A DNA stretch of 64,000 nt from Streptomyces sp. NBC_00154. Its GTDB lineage: Bacteria > Actinomycetota > Actinomycetes > Streptomycetales > Streptomycetaceae. The translations under genes and the position numbers were made by a program. Where the stretch lies: contig NZ_JAPEMI010000001.1 in NCBI RefSeq assembly GCF_026342835.1, positions 5,958,501 to 6,022,500 on the forward strand, given 5' to 3'. Every line of letters begins with the position of its first letter. Position 1 is the stretch's first letter. The notes below the pieces were generated by a model that was not told the DNA's origin, searched no databases, and saw only the letters and a program-made list of their open reading frames with translations. Of the stretch, positions 1 to 10,829 are shown piece by piece.

Positions 1-216
1 GTCTTCGGCGGTCTGCGGGCCATGCTCGACGGCATCTTCGTCGACAAGGTCTTTGTGGTGTCGTTCCTCTCGAACGTCGTCGTGGCCGCCCTGATCGTGT
101 TCCTGGGCGACAAGCTGGGTGTGGGGGCCCAGCTCTCCACCGGTGTGGTGGTCGTGCTCGGCATCCGGATCTTCTCCAACGCCGCGGCGATCCGTCGCCA
201 CGTCTTCCGGGCCTGA
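1..216 (+). CDS. Small basic family protein (Sbp/DUF1290), 3' part only
   Basis: The reading frame is open from the first base, so the 5' end lies outside the window; 71 codons are visible. The visible part is almost entirely hydrophobic, with two membrane segments around VVSFLSNVVVAALIVFLG and VVVVLGIRIFSNAAAIRRH, and ends in a basic tail. This matches the end of the small basic integral membrane family (DUF1290). It lies 5 bp before a DUF881 gene, the usual actinobacterial pairing. The function of the family is unknown; its place near division and cell-envelope genes suggests an envelope role, which is inference. Confidence 0.8.
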   Translation, partial: VFGGLRAMLDGIFVDKVFVVSFLSNVVVAALIVFLGDKLGVGAQLSTGVVVVLGIRIFSNAAAIRRHVFRA

Positions 217-221
217 AGCCG

Positions 222-1010
222 ATGAGCGACGAAGAATTTCCCCGAGACACCGAGCGCACCGGCGAGCCGCCGGCCGGCGGCCCCGAGGAGCTCACCGGGC
301 GCCGACGGCTGATCGCCGCCGTGTGGCCGCCCCGGGTGACCCGGGCTCAACTCATCGTGGCGCTGCTGCTGTTCGTCCTCGGCCTGGGGCTGGCGATCCA
401 GGTGCGGTCGAACAGCGACAACAGCGCACTGCGCGGCGCGCGCCAGGAGGACCTGGTTCGCATTCTCGATGAACTCGACGACCGTACGCAGCGTCTTGAA
501 GACGAGAAGCAGCGTCTGGACGATCAGCGAACGGAGCTCGAGAACAGCTCGGACCAGGCCGAGGAAGCGCGTAAGCAGACAGTGGAAAAGGAGCGGCAAC
601 TCGGTATCCTCGCGGGCACCGTGGCGGCACACGGGCCCGGGATCACGCTGACGATCAACGATCCAGGCGGCGCGGTGGAGCCGGACATGCTGCTCGACGC
701 ACTCCAGGAGCTGCGTGCGGCCGGTGCCGAGGCGATCGAGGTCAACGGGGTGAGGGTGGTCGCCAATACGTACTTCTCCGGTGACGGCGGTGACATCAAG
801 GTCGACGACCGGCGCATCTCCGCGCCGTACGTCTTCAAGGTCATCGGCAAGCCGCAGGACCTGGAGCCGGCGCTGAACATCCCCGGCGGCGTCGTGCAGA
901 CGCTGGAAAAGGAGCAGGCCACCGTGCATGTGGCACAGGCTGACGACATCGTCGTGGATGCCTTGCGACCGGCGAAGCGGCCTGACTACGCTCGGTCGTC
1001 CTCCCAGTGA
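222..1010 (+). CDS. DUF881 family membrane-anchored protein
   Basis: A 262-residue protein with a polar N-terminus, one membrane segment at about residues 43-60 (LIVALLLFVLGLGLAIQ), a charged coiled coil at about 76-125, and a C-terminal DUF881 domain containing HGPGITLTINDPGG and a GAEAI..NGVRVV strand pattern. The topology predicts a single-pass protein with an extracytoplasmic coiled coil and globular domain. The ATG at 222 follows the upstream stop by 5 bp, so the two genes are likely co-transcribed. DUF881 proteins are widespread in Firmicutes and Actinobacteria, and their biochemical role is not established. Confidence 0.9.
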   Translation: MSDEEFPRDTERTGEPPAGGPEELTGRRRLIAAVWPPRVTRAQLIVALLLFVLGLGLAIQVRSNSDNSALRGARQEDLVRILDELDDRTQRLEDEKQRLDDQRTELENSSDQAEEARKQTVEKERQLGILAGTVAAHGPGITLTINDPGGAVEPDMLLDALQELRAAGAEAIEVNGVRVVANTYFSGDGGDIKVDDRRISAPYVFKVIGKPQDLEPALNIPGGVVQTLEKEQATVHVAQADDIVVDALRPAKRPDYARSSSQ

Positions 1011-1200
1011 GGCCGCCGGGTACGGGGGTCGAAGGACACAGGCGCGAGGTTGCGGGGGGTCGCCGCATCGTAATGGTGACGCGTGGTGGAAACTGTCGAG
1101 TGGCTACGGACGTTGTGAAGATGTCCGGGTCGGCAGGTGTGTTCATTCAGGGTTCGTCCTGCCCCACGGGCGGGTCTATTTCGGTCAAGGGGAATCGCCC

Positions 1201-1974
1201 GTGAAGTTGTTTGGGAAGTTGTTCGGCAAGAGCGCACGCGATGAAGCTGCCCGCCATCGCGCACCGCGCCATGGCCAGGCCGAGGAGCAGGGTACGGAGC
1301 GCCCGCTCTTCCGCGACGAGGTGGCGGGTGCGGGCGGTGACATTTCGGGTGGTTCCGGCGCGTCGTCTGTTGACCCTGCCGGTGCGGGCCGCATAGGTTT
1401 CGGGGATCCATCGACCTCAAGTACGGGTGGAGGGTCTGCGTCCATGCCGGTCTGTACGAGGTGCGGTCATCGCAACGCCGAGGCCAGTCGTTTCTGCTCC
1501 AACTGTGGTGCGCCGCTGCGGGGTGGTGCTCCGTCCGAGCGCCCCTCGGAGACGACCTCGACCATTTCCATCTCCGGTCTCGAGGCGTACGAGGCGGAGG
1601 CTACGGGCCAGACGTCCGTGCCGTCCCTCTCTCCCGAGGCACAGGCCGCCGTCGACGCCCTGCCGCTCGGCTCGGCGCTCCTGGTGGTGCGCCGCGGGCC
1701 GAACTCCGGCAGCCGCTTCCTGCTGGACAGCGAGCTGACCACGGCCGGCCGTCACCCGCAGAGCGACATCTTCCTCGACGACGTGACGGTCTCGCGCCGT
1801 CATGTGGAGTTCCGCCGGAGCCCCGACGGCAGCTTCACGGTCGAGGACGTCGGCAGTCTCAATGGCACGTACGTCAATCGTGAGCGCATCGACTCCGTCG
1901 CGCTGTCCAACGGCGACGAGGTGCAGATCGGGAAGTACCGGCTGGTCTTCTACGCAAGCCAGCGGGGCATCTGA
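1201..1974 (+). CDS. garA: FHA domain protein, GarA/OdhI-like, with zinc ribbon
   Basis: Starting at the GTG at 1201 (MKLFGKLFG), the protein has 257 residues. A disordered N-terminus is followed by a four-cysteine zinc ribbon (C85, C88, C99, C102), an ETTS motif at about 117-120, and a C-terminal FHA domain with the phosphothreonine-binding signatures GRHPQSDI, SRRHVEF and LNGTYVN. In mycobacterial GarA and corynebacterial OdhI the ETTS threonines are phosphorylated by PknB/PknG, and the switch controls 2-oxoglutarate metabolism; the same role here is inferred from the motif. An upstream in-frame extension exists, but GTG 1201 starts the conserved part. The ftsR gene follows 17 bp later. Confidence 0.9.
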   Translation: MKLFGKLFGKSARDEAARHRAPRHGQAEEQGTERPLFRDEVAGAGGDISGGSGASSVDPAGAGRIGFGDPSTSSTGGGSASMPVCTRCGHRNAEASRFCSNCGAPLRGGAPSERPSETTSTISISGLEAYEAEATGQTSVPSLSPEAQAAVDALPLGSALLVVRRGPNSGSRFLLDSELTTAGRHPQSDIFLDDVTVSRRHVEFRRSPDGSFTVEDVGSLNGTYVNRERIDSVALSNGDEVQIGKYRLVFYASQRGI

Positions 1975-1991
1975 CCCGTCAGGGAAGGTCC

Positions 1992-2735
1992 ATGCTGAGA
2001 ACACCGACGGGCGGTGCCGGTCACGGCACCGCCACCGCCGACGACCGTGCGATGAGTATCGGCGCGGTGCTCCTGCAGCTGCGGGACGAATTTCCCGAAG
2101 TCACCATCTCCAAGATTCGCTTTCTGGAGGCCGAGGGGCTCGTCGAGCCGCAGCGGACGCCTTCCGGATACCGGAAGTTCCGGCCCGACGACGTCGAACG
2201 GCTGGCACAGGTGCTGCGGATGCAGCGGGACCACTACCTCCCGCTGAAGGTCATCCGGGAGCACCTGGACGCCCTGGCCCGCGGTGAGCAGGCCTCCCTG
2301 CCGTCTGCGGGCGGGCAGCGGGACCTGACCGACGGTTCCTGGGACGCCGAGTCCGGGCGGGCGACCGCGGCGCGGATCGGGCGCGCGGAGCTGCTGGCCG
2401 CCGCCGAGGTCACCGAGAGCGAGCTGGAGGAGTGGGAGTCGTACGGCCTTGTCGCTCCGACGGCGGAAGGCGGCTACGACGCCGAGACGGTGACCGTGGC
2501 CAAACTTGTGGCGGATCTGGGTCGATTCGGTCTCGAACCGCGTCATCTGCGGACCATGCGAGGGGCCGCGGAGCGTGAGGCCGGGCTGATCGAGCAGGTG
2601 GTCGCTCCCCTGCGCCGGCACCGGAATCCGCAGACCAGAGCGCATGCGGAGGCCACGGCGAAGGAGCTCGCGGAACTGTCCGTACGGCTCCATTCGGCCT
2701 TCGTGCAGACCGCTCTGGGGATCCGGCTCCACTGA
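1992..2735 (+). CDS. ftsR: MerR-family transcriptional regulator FtsR
   Basis: A 247-residue protein with an N-terminal MerR winged helix (SIGAVLLQLRDEFPEVTISK then RFLEAEGLVEPQRTPSGYRKF) and a long helical region, followed by a second module (ELLAAAEVTESELEEWESYG) repeating the MerR-like pattern. The position directly after the GarA-type FHA gene is the conserved location of FtsR, which in Corynebacterium controls ftsZ expression. The ATG at 1992 follows an AGGGAAGG ribosome-binding site. No metal-binding cysteines of the CueR/MerR kind are present, which fits FtsR. Its target in this organism cannot be read from the window. Confidence 0.88.
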   Translation: MLRTPTGGAGHGTATADDRAMSIGAVLLQLRDEFPEVTISKIRFLEAEGLVEPQRTPSGYRKFRPDDVERLAQVLRMQRDHYLPLKVIREHLDALARGEQASLPSAGGQRDLTDGSWDAESGRATAARIGRAELLAAAEVTESELEEWESYGLVAPTAEGGYDAETVTVAKLVADLGRFGLEPRHLRTMRGAAEREAGLIEQVVAPLRRHRNPQTRAHAEATAKELAELSVRLHSAFVQTALGIRLH

Positions 2736-2788
2736 TCACGGGGGAGCCCGACTACCCAAACCTGCCGAGCACGTCCTAGGGTTGCTGT

Positions 2789-3262
2789 GTGAACGAGCTC
2801 GACGTTGTGGGTGTCCGGGTGGAAATGCCCTCCAACCAACCGATCGTGCTCCTGCGTGAAGTGGGAGGCGACCGGTACCTCCCCATTTGGATCGGTCCTG
2901 GTGAGGCGACCGCGATCGCCTTCGCCCAGCAGGGCATGGCTCCGGCCAGGCCGCTGACCCATGATCTCTTCAAGGATGTGCTCGAGGCCCTCGGCCAGGA
3001 GCTCACCGAGGTCCGCATCACGGACCTCCGGGAAGGGGTCTTCTACGCGGAGCTGGTCTTCGCCGGCGGGGTCGAGGTGAGCGCGCGTCCGTCCGACGCC
3101 ATAGCGCTCGCGCTGCGCACCGGCACGCCGATCTACGGCAGTGACGGGGTGCTCGACGACGCGGGTATCGCCATCCCGGACGAGCAGGAGGACGAGGTCG
3201 AGAAGTTCCGGGAGTTCCTCGACCAGATCTCACCGGAGGACTTCGGTACCAACAGCCAGTGA
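2789..3262 (+). CDS. Bifunctional nuclease family protein (DUF151)
   Basis: 157 residues from the GTG at 2789. It has the DUF151 core: LPIWIGPGEATAIAFAQ near residues 31-47, TEVRITDLREGVFYAEL and SARPSDAIALALRTGTPIY, then an acidic C-terminus. The family includes plant BBD-type bifunctional DNase/RNases, but the activity of bacterial members is poorly established. It sits between two MerR genes, the same order as in mycobacteria (from memory, Rv1828-Rv1829-Rv1830). The gap to the upstream gene is 53 bp, so it may share the ftsR transcript. Confidence 0.9.
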   Translation: MNELDVVGVRVEMPSNQPIVLLREVGGDRYLPIWIGPGEATAIAFAQQGMAPARPLTHDLFKDVLEALGQELTEVRITDLREGVFYAELVFAGGVEVSARPSDAIALALRTGTPIYGSDGVLDDAGIAIPDEQEDEVEKFREFLDQISPEDFGTNSQ

Positions 3263-3430
3263 CCGTCCTGCGGAGGTGTCGTCAGCACATCCGGCAAGCC
3301 ATTCCCGGGAATGGGACACGGGAAACCACCCTCAGGGTGATTATCACCCGGCGTGCCGAGTGTGGCGATCGTTGACGCACCCCGAGTGACTGCCTACCTT
3401 CGAGATGGCAGGTCAAGGACGGAGGTCGGC

Positions 3431-4048
3431 GTGAGAAACAGCGGCGACGGTACGGCAGCGGGTGGGCCGTATCTGCAGCACGGAAGTACAGCCGGCCACC
3501 CCATCAGGCAACCGGTTCAACCGGCGGCGATGGCAGGGGACGGCGCGGCTTCGACCGAGGACATCGGATATCGCGGGCCGACGGCGTGCGCGGCGGCAGG
3601 GATCACCTATCGGCAGCTCGACTACTGGGCTCGCACGGGGCTTGTAGAGCCGAGCGTGCGCCCCGCCTACGGATCGGGCACACAGCGCCTCTACAGCTTC
3701 AGGGACGTCGTCCTGCTGAAGATCGTGAAGCGCTTCCTGGACACCGGTGTGGCGCTGCAGAACATCCGCACCACGGTCCAGCATCTGCGCGCCCGGGGGT
3801 TCCAGGATTTGGAGCGGATGACACTCATGAGCGACGGCGCGACGGTCTACGAGTGCTCTTCGCCCGACGAGGTCGTGGATCTGCTCCAGGGGGGCCAGGG
3901 GGTCTTCGGTATCGCCGTCGGCGTGGTGTGGCGGGACGTCGACGCCGCACTGTCGCAGCTGCACGGCGAGCGGGTGGACACGGGTGAGACGTTGGTCGGC
4001 AACAACCCCACCGACGAGCTTGCCCGGCGGCGCAACCGCGCTGTCTGA
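3431..4048 (+). CDS. MerR-family transcriptional regulator (Rv1830-like)
   Basis: 205 residues from the GTG at 3431, preceded by GGACGGAGGTC. After a glycine/glutamine-rich leader of about 45 residues comes a MerR winged helix (GYRGPTACAAAGITYRQLDYW, ARTGLVEPS, GSGTQRLYSFRDVVLLK), then a dimerisation helix and a small C-terminal domain. It is the second MerR of the FHA-ftsR-DUF151-MerR block and is conserved across Actinobacteria. The 168-bp gap after DUF151 could hold its own promoter. The regulon is unknown. Confidence 0.88.
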   Translation: MRNSGDGTAAGGPYLQHGSTAGHPIRQPVQPAAMAGDGAASTEDIGYRGPTACAAAGITYRQLDYWARTGLVEPSVRPAYGSGTQRLYSFRDVVLLKIVKRFLDTGVALQNIRTTVQHLRARGFQDLERMTLMSDGATVYECSSPDEVVDLLQGGQGVFGIAVGVVWRDVDAALSQLHGERVDTGETLVGNNPTDELARRRNRAV

Positions 4049-4105
4049 CCGCGTGCCGATCCGGGGTGCGGCGATTGTCAGTGCTGTAGGGCAGCATCGA
4101 CTGAT

Positions 4106-5560
4106 GTGAGAGCCGCGCCCACCATCCTCCATCTCGACATGGATGCCTTCTACGCCTCTGCGGAGCAGGCGGCGAAGCCCAGTCTGCGCGGCAAGCCGGT
4201 CGTGGTGGGCGGGCTGGGGCCGCGCGGGGTCGTCGCCACCGCGTCGTACGAGGCCCGGCGGTTCGGGGTGCACTCGGCGATGCCGACGGCCCAGGCCCGG
4301 CGCCTGGCACCCAACGCCGCCTACCTGGTGCCACGCTTCCTGCTGTACCGGACGGTGAGCGACCAGGTGATGGAGCTGCTCGGGCGGCTCTCACCCCTGG
4401 TGGAGCCGCTCAGCCTGGACGAGGCCTTTGTCGATCTGGAGGCCGGCGGCGTGGCCGACGACTCGGCCTCGGCGCGGGCCGTCGGTGAACAGTTGCGTGA
4501 CGCCATCAGAGCCGTCACCGGCCTCACCGGCTCGGTGGGCCTGGCGGGCTCGAAGATGCTGGCCAAGATCGCCTCGGAGGAGGCCAAGCCGAACGGGCTG
4601 CTGCTCATCGAGCCGGGTACCGAGCGCGAGCTGCTCGCGCCCATGTCCGTGCGGATCCTGCCCGGCGTCGGACCGGCCACCGGGGACCACCTGCGACGCG
4701 CCGGGATGACCACGGTCGACGACCTGGCCGAGGCGGGTGAGGCGGAGCTCGTGCGGCTGCTCGGCAAGGCCCACGGCGTCTCACTGCACCGCATGGCCCT
4801 CGGGTACGACAACCGCCCCGTCGTCGCGGAGCGCGACGCGAAGTCGGTCTCGGTCGAGGACACCTTCGACATGGACCTGCACGACCGGATCCGGGTCAGG
4901 ACGGAGGTCGACCGGCTGGCCGACCGATGTGTTCAACGGCTGCGGGCCGCGGAGCGGTCGGGACGGACCGTGGTGCTGAAGGTCCGCAGGTACGACTTCT
5001 CGACGCTCACGCGGTCCGAGACGCTACGGGGGCCCACGGACGACCCCGCGGTCGTCAGAGAGGCGGCTGCGCGGCTCCTGGAGGCCGTGGACACCACCGG
5101 AGGCGTACGGCTCCTCGGAGTGGGCGTCACGGGGCTCGCCGACTACACCCAGGAAGATCTTTTCGCGCAGGCGGCCGGTGAGCGGGCCGCACCCGACGAC
5201 CCGGCCGCCGAGGACCTGGGCCCAGGCGAGCACGGGGACGAGTCGGCGGCCGGTGCACCGGAGCAGGAGACCCCCGAGCAGCTCGCGGCCCGGCGGTGGC
5301 CCGCCGGGCACGACGTACGCCATGACACCTATGGCCACGGGTGGGTGCAGGGCAGCGGGGTGGGCCGGGTGACGGTGCGGTTCGAGGAACCCGAGTCGCC
5401 GCCCGGCCGGGTGCGCACGTTCCGTATCGACGATCCGAATCTGCGGCCCGCGGACCCGCTGCCACTGGTGCGCGACCCCGTGGACTACTCGTCCTGGCCG
5501 GCCAGCCTGCCGAAGTCGCGGTCCGGTCCCGGCTCCTCGGGAGGCGAGTCCAGACCGTAG
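4106..5560 (+). CDS. dinB: DNA polymerase IV (Y-family)
   Basis: 484 residues from a GTG at 4106. Y-family palm motifs are complete: LHLDMDAFYASAEQ (metal ligand D11) and PLSLDEAFVDLE (D105, E106). The HhH thumb (ILPGVGPATGDHLRRAG) and the little-finger domain follow. After about residue 350 there is an extra acidic/proline-rich C-terminal segment with a low-complexity linker and a conserved-looking tail (GHGWVQGSGVGRVTVRFE). It performs error-prone translesion synthesis. No actinobacterial LexA box was seen upstream. The 3' end overlaps the convergent PRC-barrel gene by 76 bp. Confidence 0.95.
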   Translation: MRAAPTILHLDMDAFYASAEQAAKPSLRGKPVVVGGLGPRGVVATASYEARRFGVHSAMPTAQARRLAPNAAYLVPRFLLYRTVSDQVMELLGRLSPLVEPLSLDEAFVDLEAGGVADDSASARAVGEQLRDAIRAVTGLTGSVGLAGSKMLAKIASEEAKPNGLLLIEPGTERELLAPMSVRILPGVGPATGDHLRRAGMTTVDDLAEAGEAELVRLLGKAHGVSLHRMALGYDNRPVVAERDAKSVSVEDTFDMDLHDRIRVRTEVDRLADRCVQRLRAAERSGRTVVLKVRRYDFSTLTRSETLRGPTDDPAVVREAAARLLEAVDTTGGVRLLGVGVTGLADYTQEDLFAQAAGERAAPDDPAAEDLGPGEHGDESAAGAPEQETPEQLAARRWPAGHDVRHDTYGHGWVQGSGVGRVTVRFEEPESPPGRVRTFRIDDPNLRPADPLPLVRDPVDYSSWPASLPKSRSGPGSSGGESRP

Positions 5561-5865
5561 TGGCGGTAGAGCTGAAGCTCCTGTTCCGGCGAGAGATGGC
5601 GGCCCACGCCGAAGTCGGGTGCGTCCTTGATCAGCGCGCGGTCGAAGGGGATTCGGAGCGAATCGCCGACGAATTCGCTGGGCTCCAACGGGACGAAGGC
5701 GTCCCTGCTGAACAGTCCGGTACGTACGGCGGCCCACTCGGGGACACCGGTCGCGTCGTCGAGATACACCTCGTCGATGGTGCCTATCTTGGTGCCCTTG
5801 CGGTCGAACGCCTTGCGGCCGATCAGGCTCCGCGGATCGATGTCGGTCTGCACGGTCCCTCCCAT
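5485..5865 (-). CDS. PRC-barrel domain protein
   Basis: 126 residues with one PRC-barrel (RSLIGRKAFDRKGTKIGTID, VYLDDATGVPEWAAVRTGL, FVPLEPSEFVGDSLRIPF), then a helical tail ending in a proline/glutamate-rich stretch. PRC barrels bind RNA or protein partners, and many soluble actinobacterial members are stress-related; the exact role is unknown. The ATG at 5865 has a GGGAGGG site upstream. It converges on dinB with a 76-bp overlap of coding ends, an unusually long tail-to-tail overlap in which both frames keep normal codon bias. Confidence 0.9.
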   Translation of the reverse strand: MGGTVQTDIDPRSLIGRKAFDRKGTKIGTIDEVYLDDATGVPEWAAVRTGLFSRDAFVPLEPSEFVGDSLRIPFDRALIKDAPDFGVGRHLSPEQELQLYRHYGLDSPPEEPGPDRDFGRLAGQDE

Positions 5866-5970
5866 TGGTCGCGGCTACTCCACAGGCACTACGAAAGTGC
5901 AGATCCGGGGCTTCGGCCACTCGAGACTTCCGAGGCGAACCCCGCTGGTACGCTGGCTATGGCTGCTGAC

Positions 5971-6195
5971 CCCGTGCGGGAGAGTCCTCCGGAGCAAATC
6001 CGGCAGGCGCCGAAGGAGCAAATCCTCCCCGGAATCTCTCAGGCCCCCGTACCGCACGGACGAGGTCACTCTGGAAAGCAGGGCGGGTTTCGTGGCGGCT
6101 GACGCCGGGACGGATCCCTTCCTCACCGACGGTGAAAGTCGGTACGCCGCAGGGCGGACCGGTGAAGCTCTCAGGTTGAGATGACAGAGGGGGAG
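5971..6195 (+). promoter_or_regulatory. Tandem glycine riboswitch upstream of gcvP
   Basis: Two glycine aptamers in series. The first has the hallmarks GGGAGAGTCC (about 5977), GCGCCGAAGGAGCAAA (about 6012) and ATCTCTCAGGC (about 6035), closing with CACTCTGGAAAG (6067 on). The second has CACCGACGGTGAAAG (about 6125) and ends with GAAGCTCTCAGGTTG and GACAGAGGGGGA. The element ends about 65 bp before the gcvP start. Glycine binding is known to switch on cleavage-system genes, so here it should raise gcvP expression when glycine is abundant. An ATG at 6181 lies inside aptamer 2 and is not the gene start. Confidence 0.93.
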
Positions 6196-6258
6196 GCCGT
6201 CCGGGCACCCGCGCCGCGGTGCCCCTCGCAGGTCGTGACAGACCAGGAGGCCTCCACC

Positions 6259-9144
<2,886 letters not shown>

Positions 9145-9176
9145 CCCACCCGTCGGGTGTGACGCGGACATGCGTC

Positions 9177-9211
9177 GGGGCCGGTGCGGAGATCTTCTCC
9201 GGGCCGGCCCC
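9177..9211. terminator. Bidirectional hairpin terminator after gcvP
   Basis: GGGGCCGG (9177-9184) pairs with CCGGCCCC (9204-9211), and inside it CGGAG pairs with CTCCG around an ATCTT loop. It lies between the convergent ends of gcvP and the DUF5999 gene, so it can serve both. Confidence 0.75.
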
Positions 9212-9229
9212 CGTTCGTACGGGCCGCGG

Positions 9230-9436
9230 TCAGGCGGCCTTCATCACCTGGCCGGCTTCCAGCGGCCGGTGCGGGGCGATGATCTGCCCGTCCGGGAGCA
9301 GCTCACCGGTGTCCTCGAAGAGGAGGACGCCGTTGCACAGCAGGCTCCAACCCTGTTCCGGGTGGTGAGCCATCAGACGGGCGGCCTCCCGGTCGGCTGA
9401 GTCGGCGGTCGGGCAGGGTGGCTGGTGCTGGCACAT
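9230..9436 (-). CDS. DUF5999 family small protein
   Basis: 68 residues starting at MCQHQPPCPTADSADREAAR and continuing with HHPEQGWSLLCNGVLLFED and a GQIIAPHRPL segment near the C-terminus. This is the compact Streptomyces DUF5999 family, with conserved early cysteines (C2, C8) and one later cysteine (about C39). The ATG at 9436 is chosen because the family starts with MCQHQ; the frame is open further upstream without conserved sequence. Its function is unknown. Small soluble proteins of this kind may bind metal through the Cys/His residues, which is inference. Confidence 0.85.
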   Translation of the reverse strand: MCQHQPPCPTADSADREAARLMAHHPEQGWSLLCNGVLLFEDTGELLPDGQIIAPHRPLEAGQVMKAA

Positions 9437-9650
9437 GGGTTTCTTTCGCTGCGTTGTGGTGTGTGTCCTGCGGCTTGATGAGGTGTTCATGGCCGCCCCC
9501 CGTATCAATCGGTCCGGTCCCAGTGTTGCCCCACGGGCGTCAATCCGCAGGGATTTCGCGGCAGCACTTCTCCTACTCCCATGACGCATCACCCGGCCGG
9601 ACGGTTCAACACAACTGCACTGTCCCTTCGGGTGGTTCGGGCTGGCCTGA

Positions 9651-9664
9651 CCGGACTAGTCCGG
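9651..9664. promoter_or_regulatory. 14-bp perfect palindrome in an intergenic region
   Basis: CCGGACTAGTCCGG lies in the 317-bp gap between the DUF5999 start and the end of the next minus-strand gene. It is a perfect palindrome and could be an operator for the DUF5999 promoter, which must lie between 9440 and about 9690. The rest of this gap shows no coding signal. Confidence 0.35.
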
Positions 9665-9694
9665 ATGGCCTCCGGGTGCGTCCGAGCAGTAGTG

Positions 9695-9724
9695 TGCCCC
9701 GCCACCGGAAACGGTGACGGGGCA
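9695..9724 (-). terminator. Hairpin terminator with GAAA tetraloop
   Basis: TGCCCCG-C-CACCG pairs with CGGTG-A-CGGGGCA around a GAAA loop: 12 bp with one internal mismatch. It lies 30 bp beyond the stop of the minus-strand gene that ends at 9754. Confidence 0.7.
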
Positions 9725-9753
9725 ATGTACTGCGGGCCGGAGGCGGGCTGTGG

Positions 9754-10347
9754 TCAGGCCGGTGAACCGAGCAGGGGACCGGGGCCAGGGGTGATACGCA
9801 GTGTCATCACGGGGAGCAGATCGGCGACCCGGTGCGGGCGGTGTGCCGCGATACCCGGTGGGGCGGGAGCCAGCGGTACCAGAAGGTCGGTAGGGGCGAG
9901 GGCCCCGCCGGAGGCGTCGGCCTCGATGTCCTCGTGCAGCCACAGTGTCAGCATGTAGAGCTCGGGGATGGAGAGCAGGCGCGGCTGATAGCGCGGTGTC
10001 AGCGTCTCAGCCTGGCGCAGGGCGAGTTCGGTCGAGGCGATGTACGGACCCTCGAAGAAGTGCGAGAAGGTCCAGCCGTCCGGGGTGAGCATGGTGTCCG
10101 CCGCGGCGACGGCGCGCTCCGAGCTGCGGATGAGGAAGCGCCACGCGGCCAGGCTGGTGCGTGGTGCGAGCCCGCTCGGGCCGATCCGGTCCAGCACATG
10201 GACGGGGAGCGGGAGTTCGGGGCTCAGCGGTCCCTGGACGGACCGGAGAGCCGGGGTACGGGCCTCGCGGACTGCGGTGGGTGAACCGAGTGCCGCGAGG
10301 ACGCTGCGCAGGGCGGGCGCGGGAGCCGGGGGTACGTGCAGCGGCAT
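9754..10347 (-). CDS. Conserved hypothetical protein
   Basis: 197 residues with clear coding bias and an ATG at 10347; no known domain was recognised. The N-terminus is proline/alanine-rich (MPLHVPPAPAPALRSVLAAL). The middle is better ordered, with aromatic residues (LTPDGWTFSHFFEGPYIAS, YQPRLLSIPELYMLTLWLHE), and the C-terminus is again rich in proline. No signal peptide or membrane segment is present. It is transcribed divergently from the glutamate-cysteine ligase gene across a 482-bp gap and ends in a strong hairpin, so it is probably monocistronic. Confidence 0.75.
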   Translation of the reverse strand: MPLHVPPAPAPALRSVLAALGSPTAVREARTPALRSVQGPLSPELPLPVHVLDRIGPSGLAPRTSLAAWRFLIRSSERAVAAADTMLTPDGWTFSHFFEGPYIASTELALRQAETLTPRYQPRLLSIPELYMLTLWLHEDIEADASGGALAPTDLLVPLAPAPPGIAAHRPHRVADLLPVMTLRITPGPGPLLGSPA

Positions 10348-10829
10348 AGTGGGTCGCCTCTCACTTCGGAGACACGGTGATGCGTGGGCGGGGGCAGACG
10401 GCGCTGTCGGCGTGCGGGGCCAGAGGAGGCCGGTGACTGGGCCGGTGCGTCAACTCTCTGCCTCGTCCGCGGAGTTTATACGACAGGTGTTCACACGGTG
10501 TTTCCGCTAGCCGCCTCAGGCATTGCCGGCAAGGCGGTATCCGGACTTTATTATGCGGAGAACCTGCTGATTCGGTGCGTGTGGCGCAGTTGCTGCCTGG
10601 TGTTTTTTCCCGGCCGCGGTCGGCCGAAACACGTCGACGATTTCACCACCGCCGCACGGTGGGAACTGCGCAGTGCTTCATGCCGTCGGAATGTGCCCCC
10701 GGCGGCCGCACTCAGATTAGTGGGTCCGCGCTGTCCGTGGGGGCGTTATCGATCACCTGCCCTGGGCATTATCGACCGTGACGCGAGCGGCCTGGGCCGC
10801 GGGCTGCCCACTCGAGGAGGGACGCTTCG
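10348..10829. other. Divergent intergenic region
   Basis: 482 bp between two divergent genes with no convincing ORF. Part of it (about 10,540-10,640) is AT-richer than the flanks. A possible promoter for the ligase is TTGCCG (10523-10528), an 18-bp spacer and TTTATT (10547-10552), leaving a 5' leader of about 270 nt. An AGGAGGG ribosome-binding site lies at 10815-10821, before the ligase ATG. The promoter call is weak. Confidence 0.4.

Noticed and set aside
6181..6258. ATG 6181 as the gcvP start
   Set aside because: It lies within the second riboswitch aptamer; the ATG at 6259 has an AGGAGG site and starts the conserved protein.
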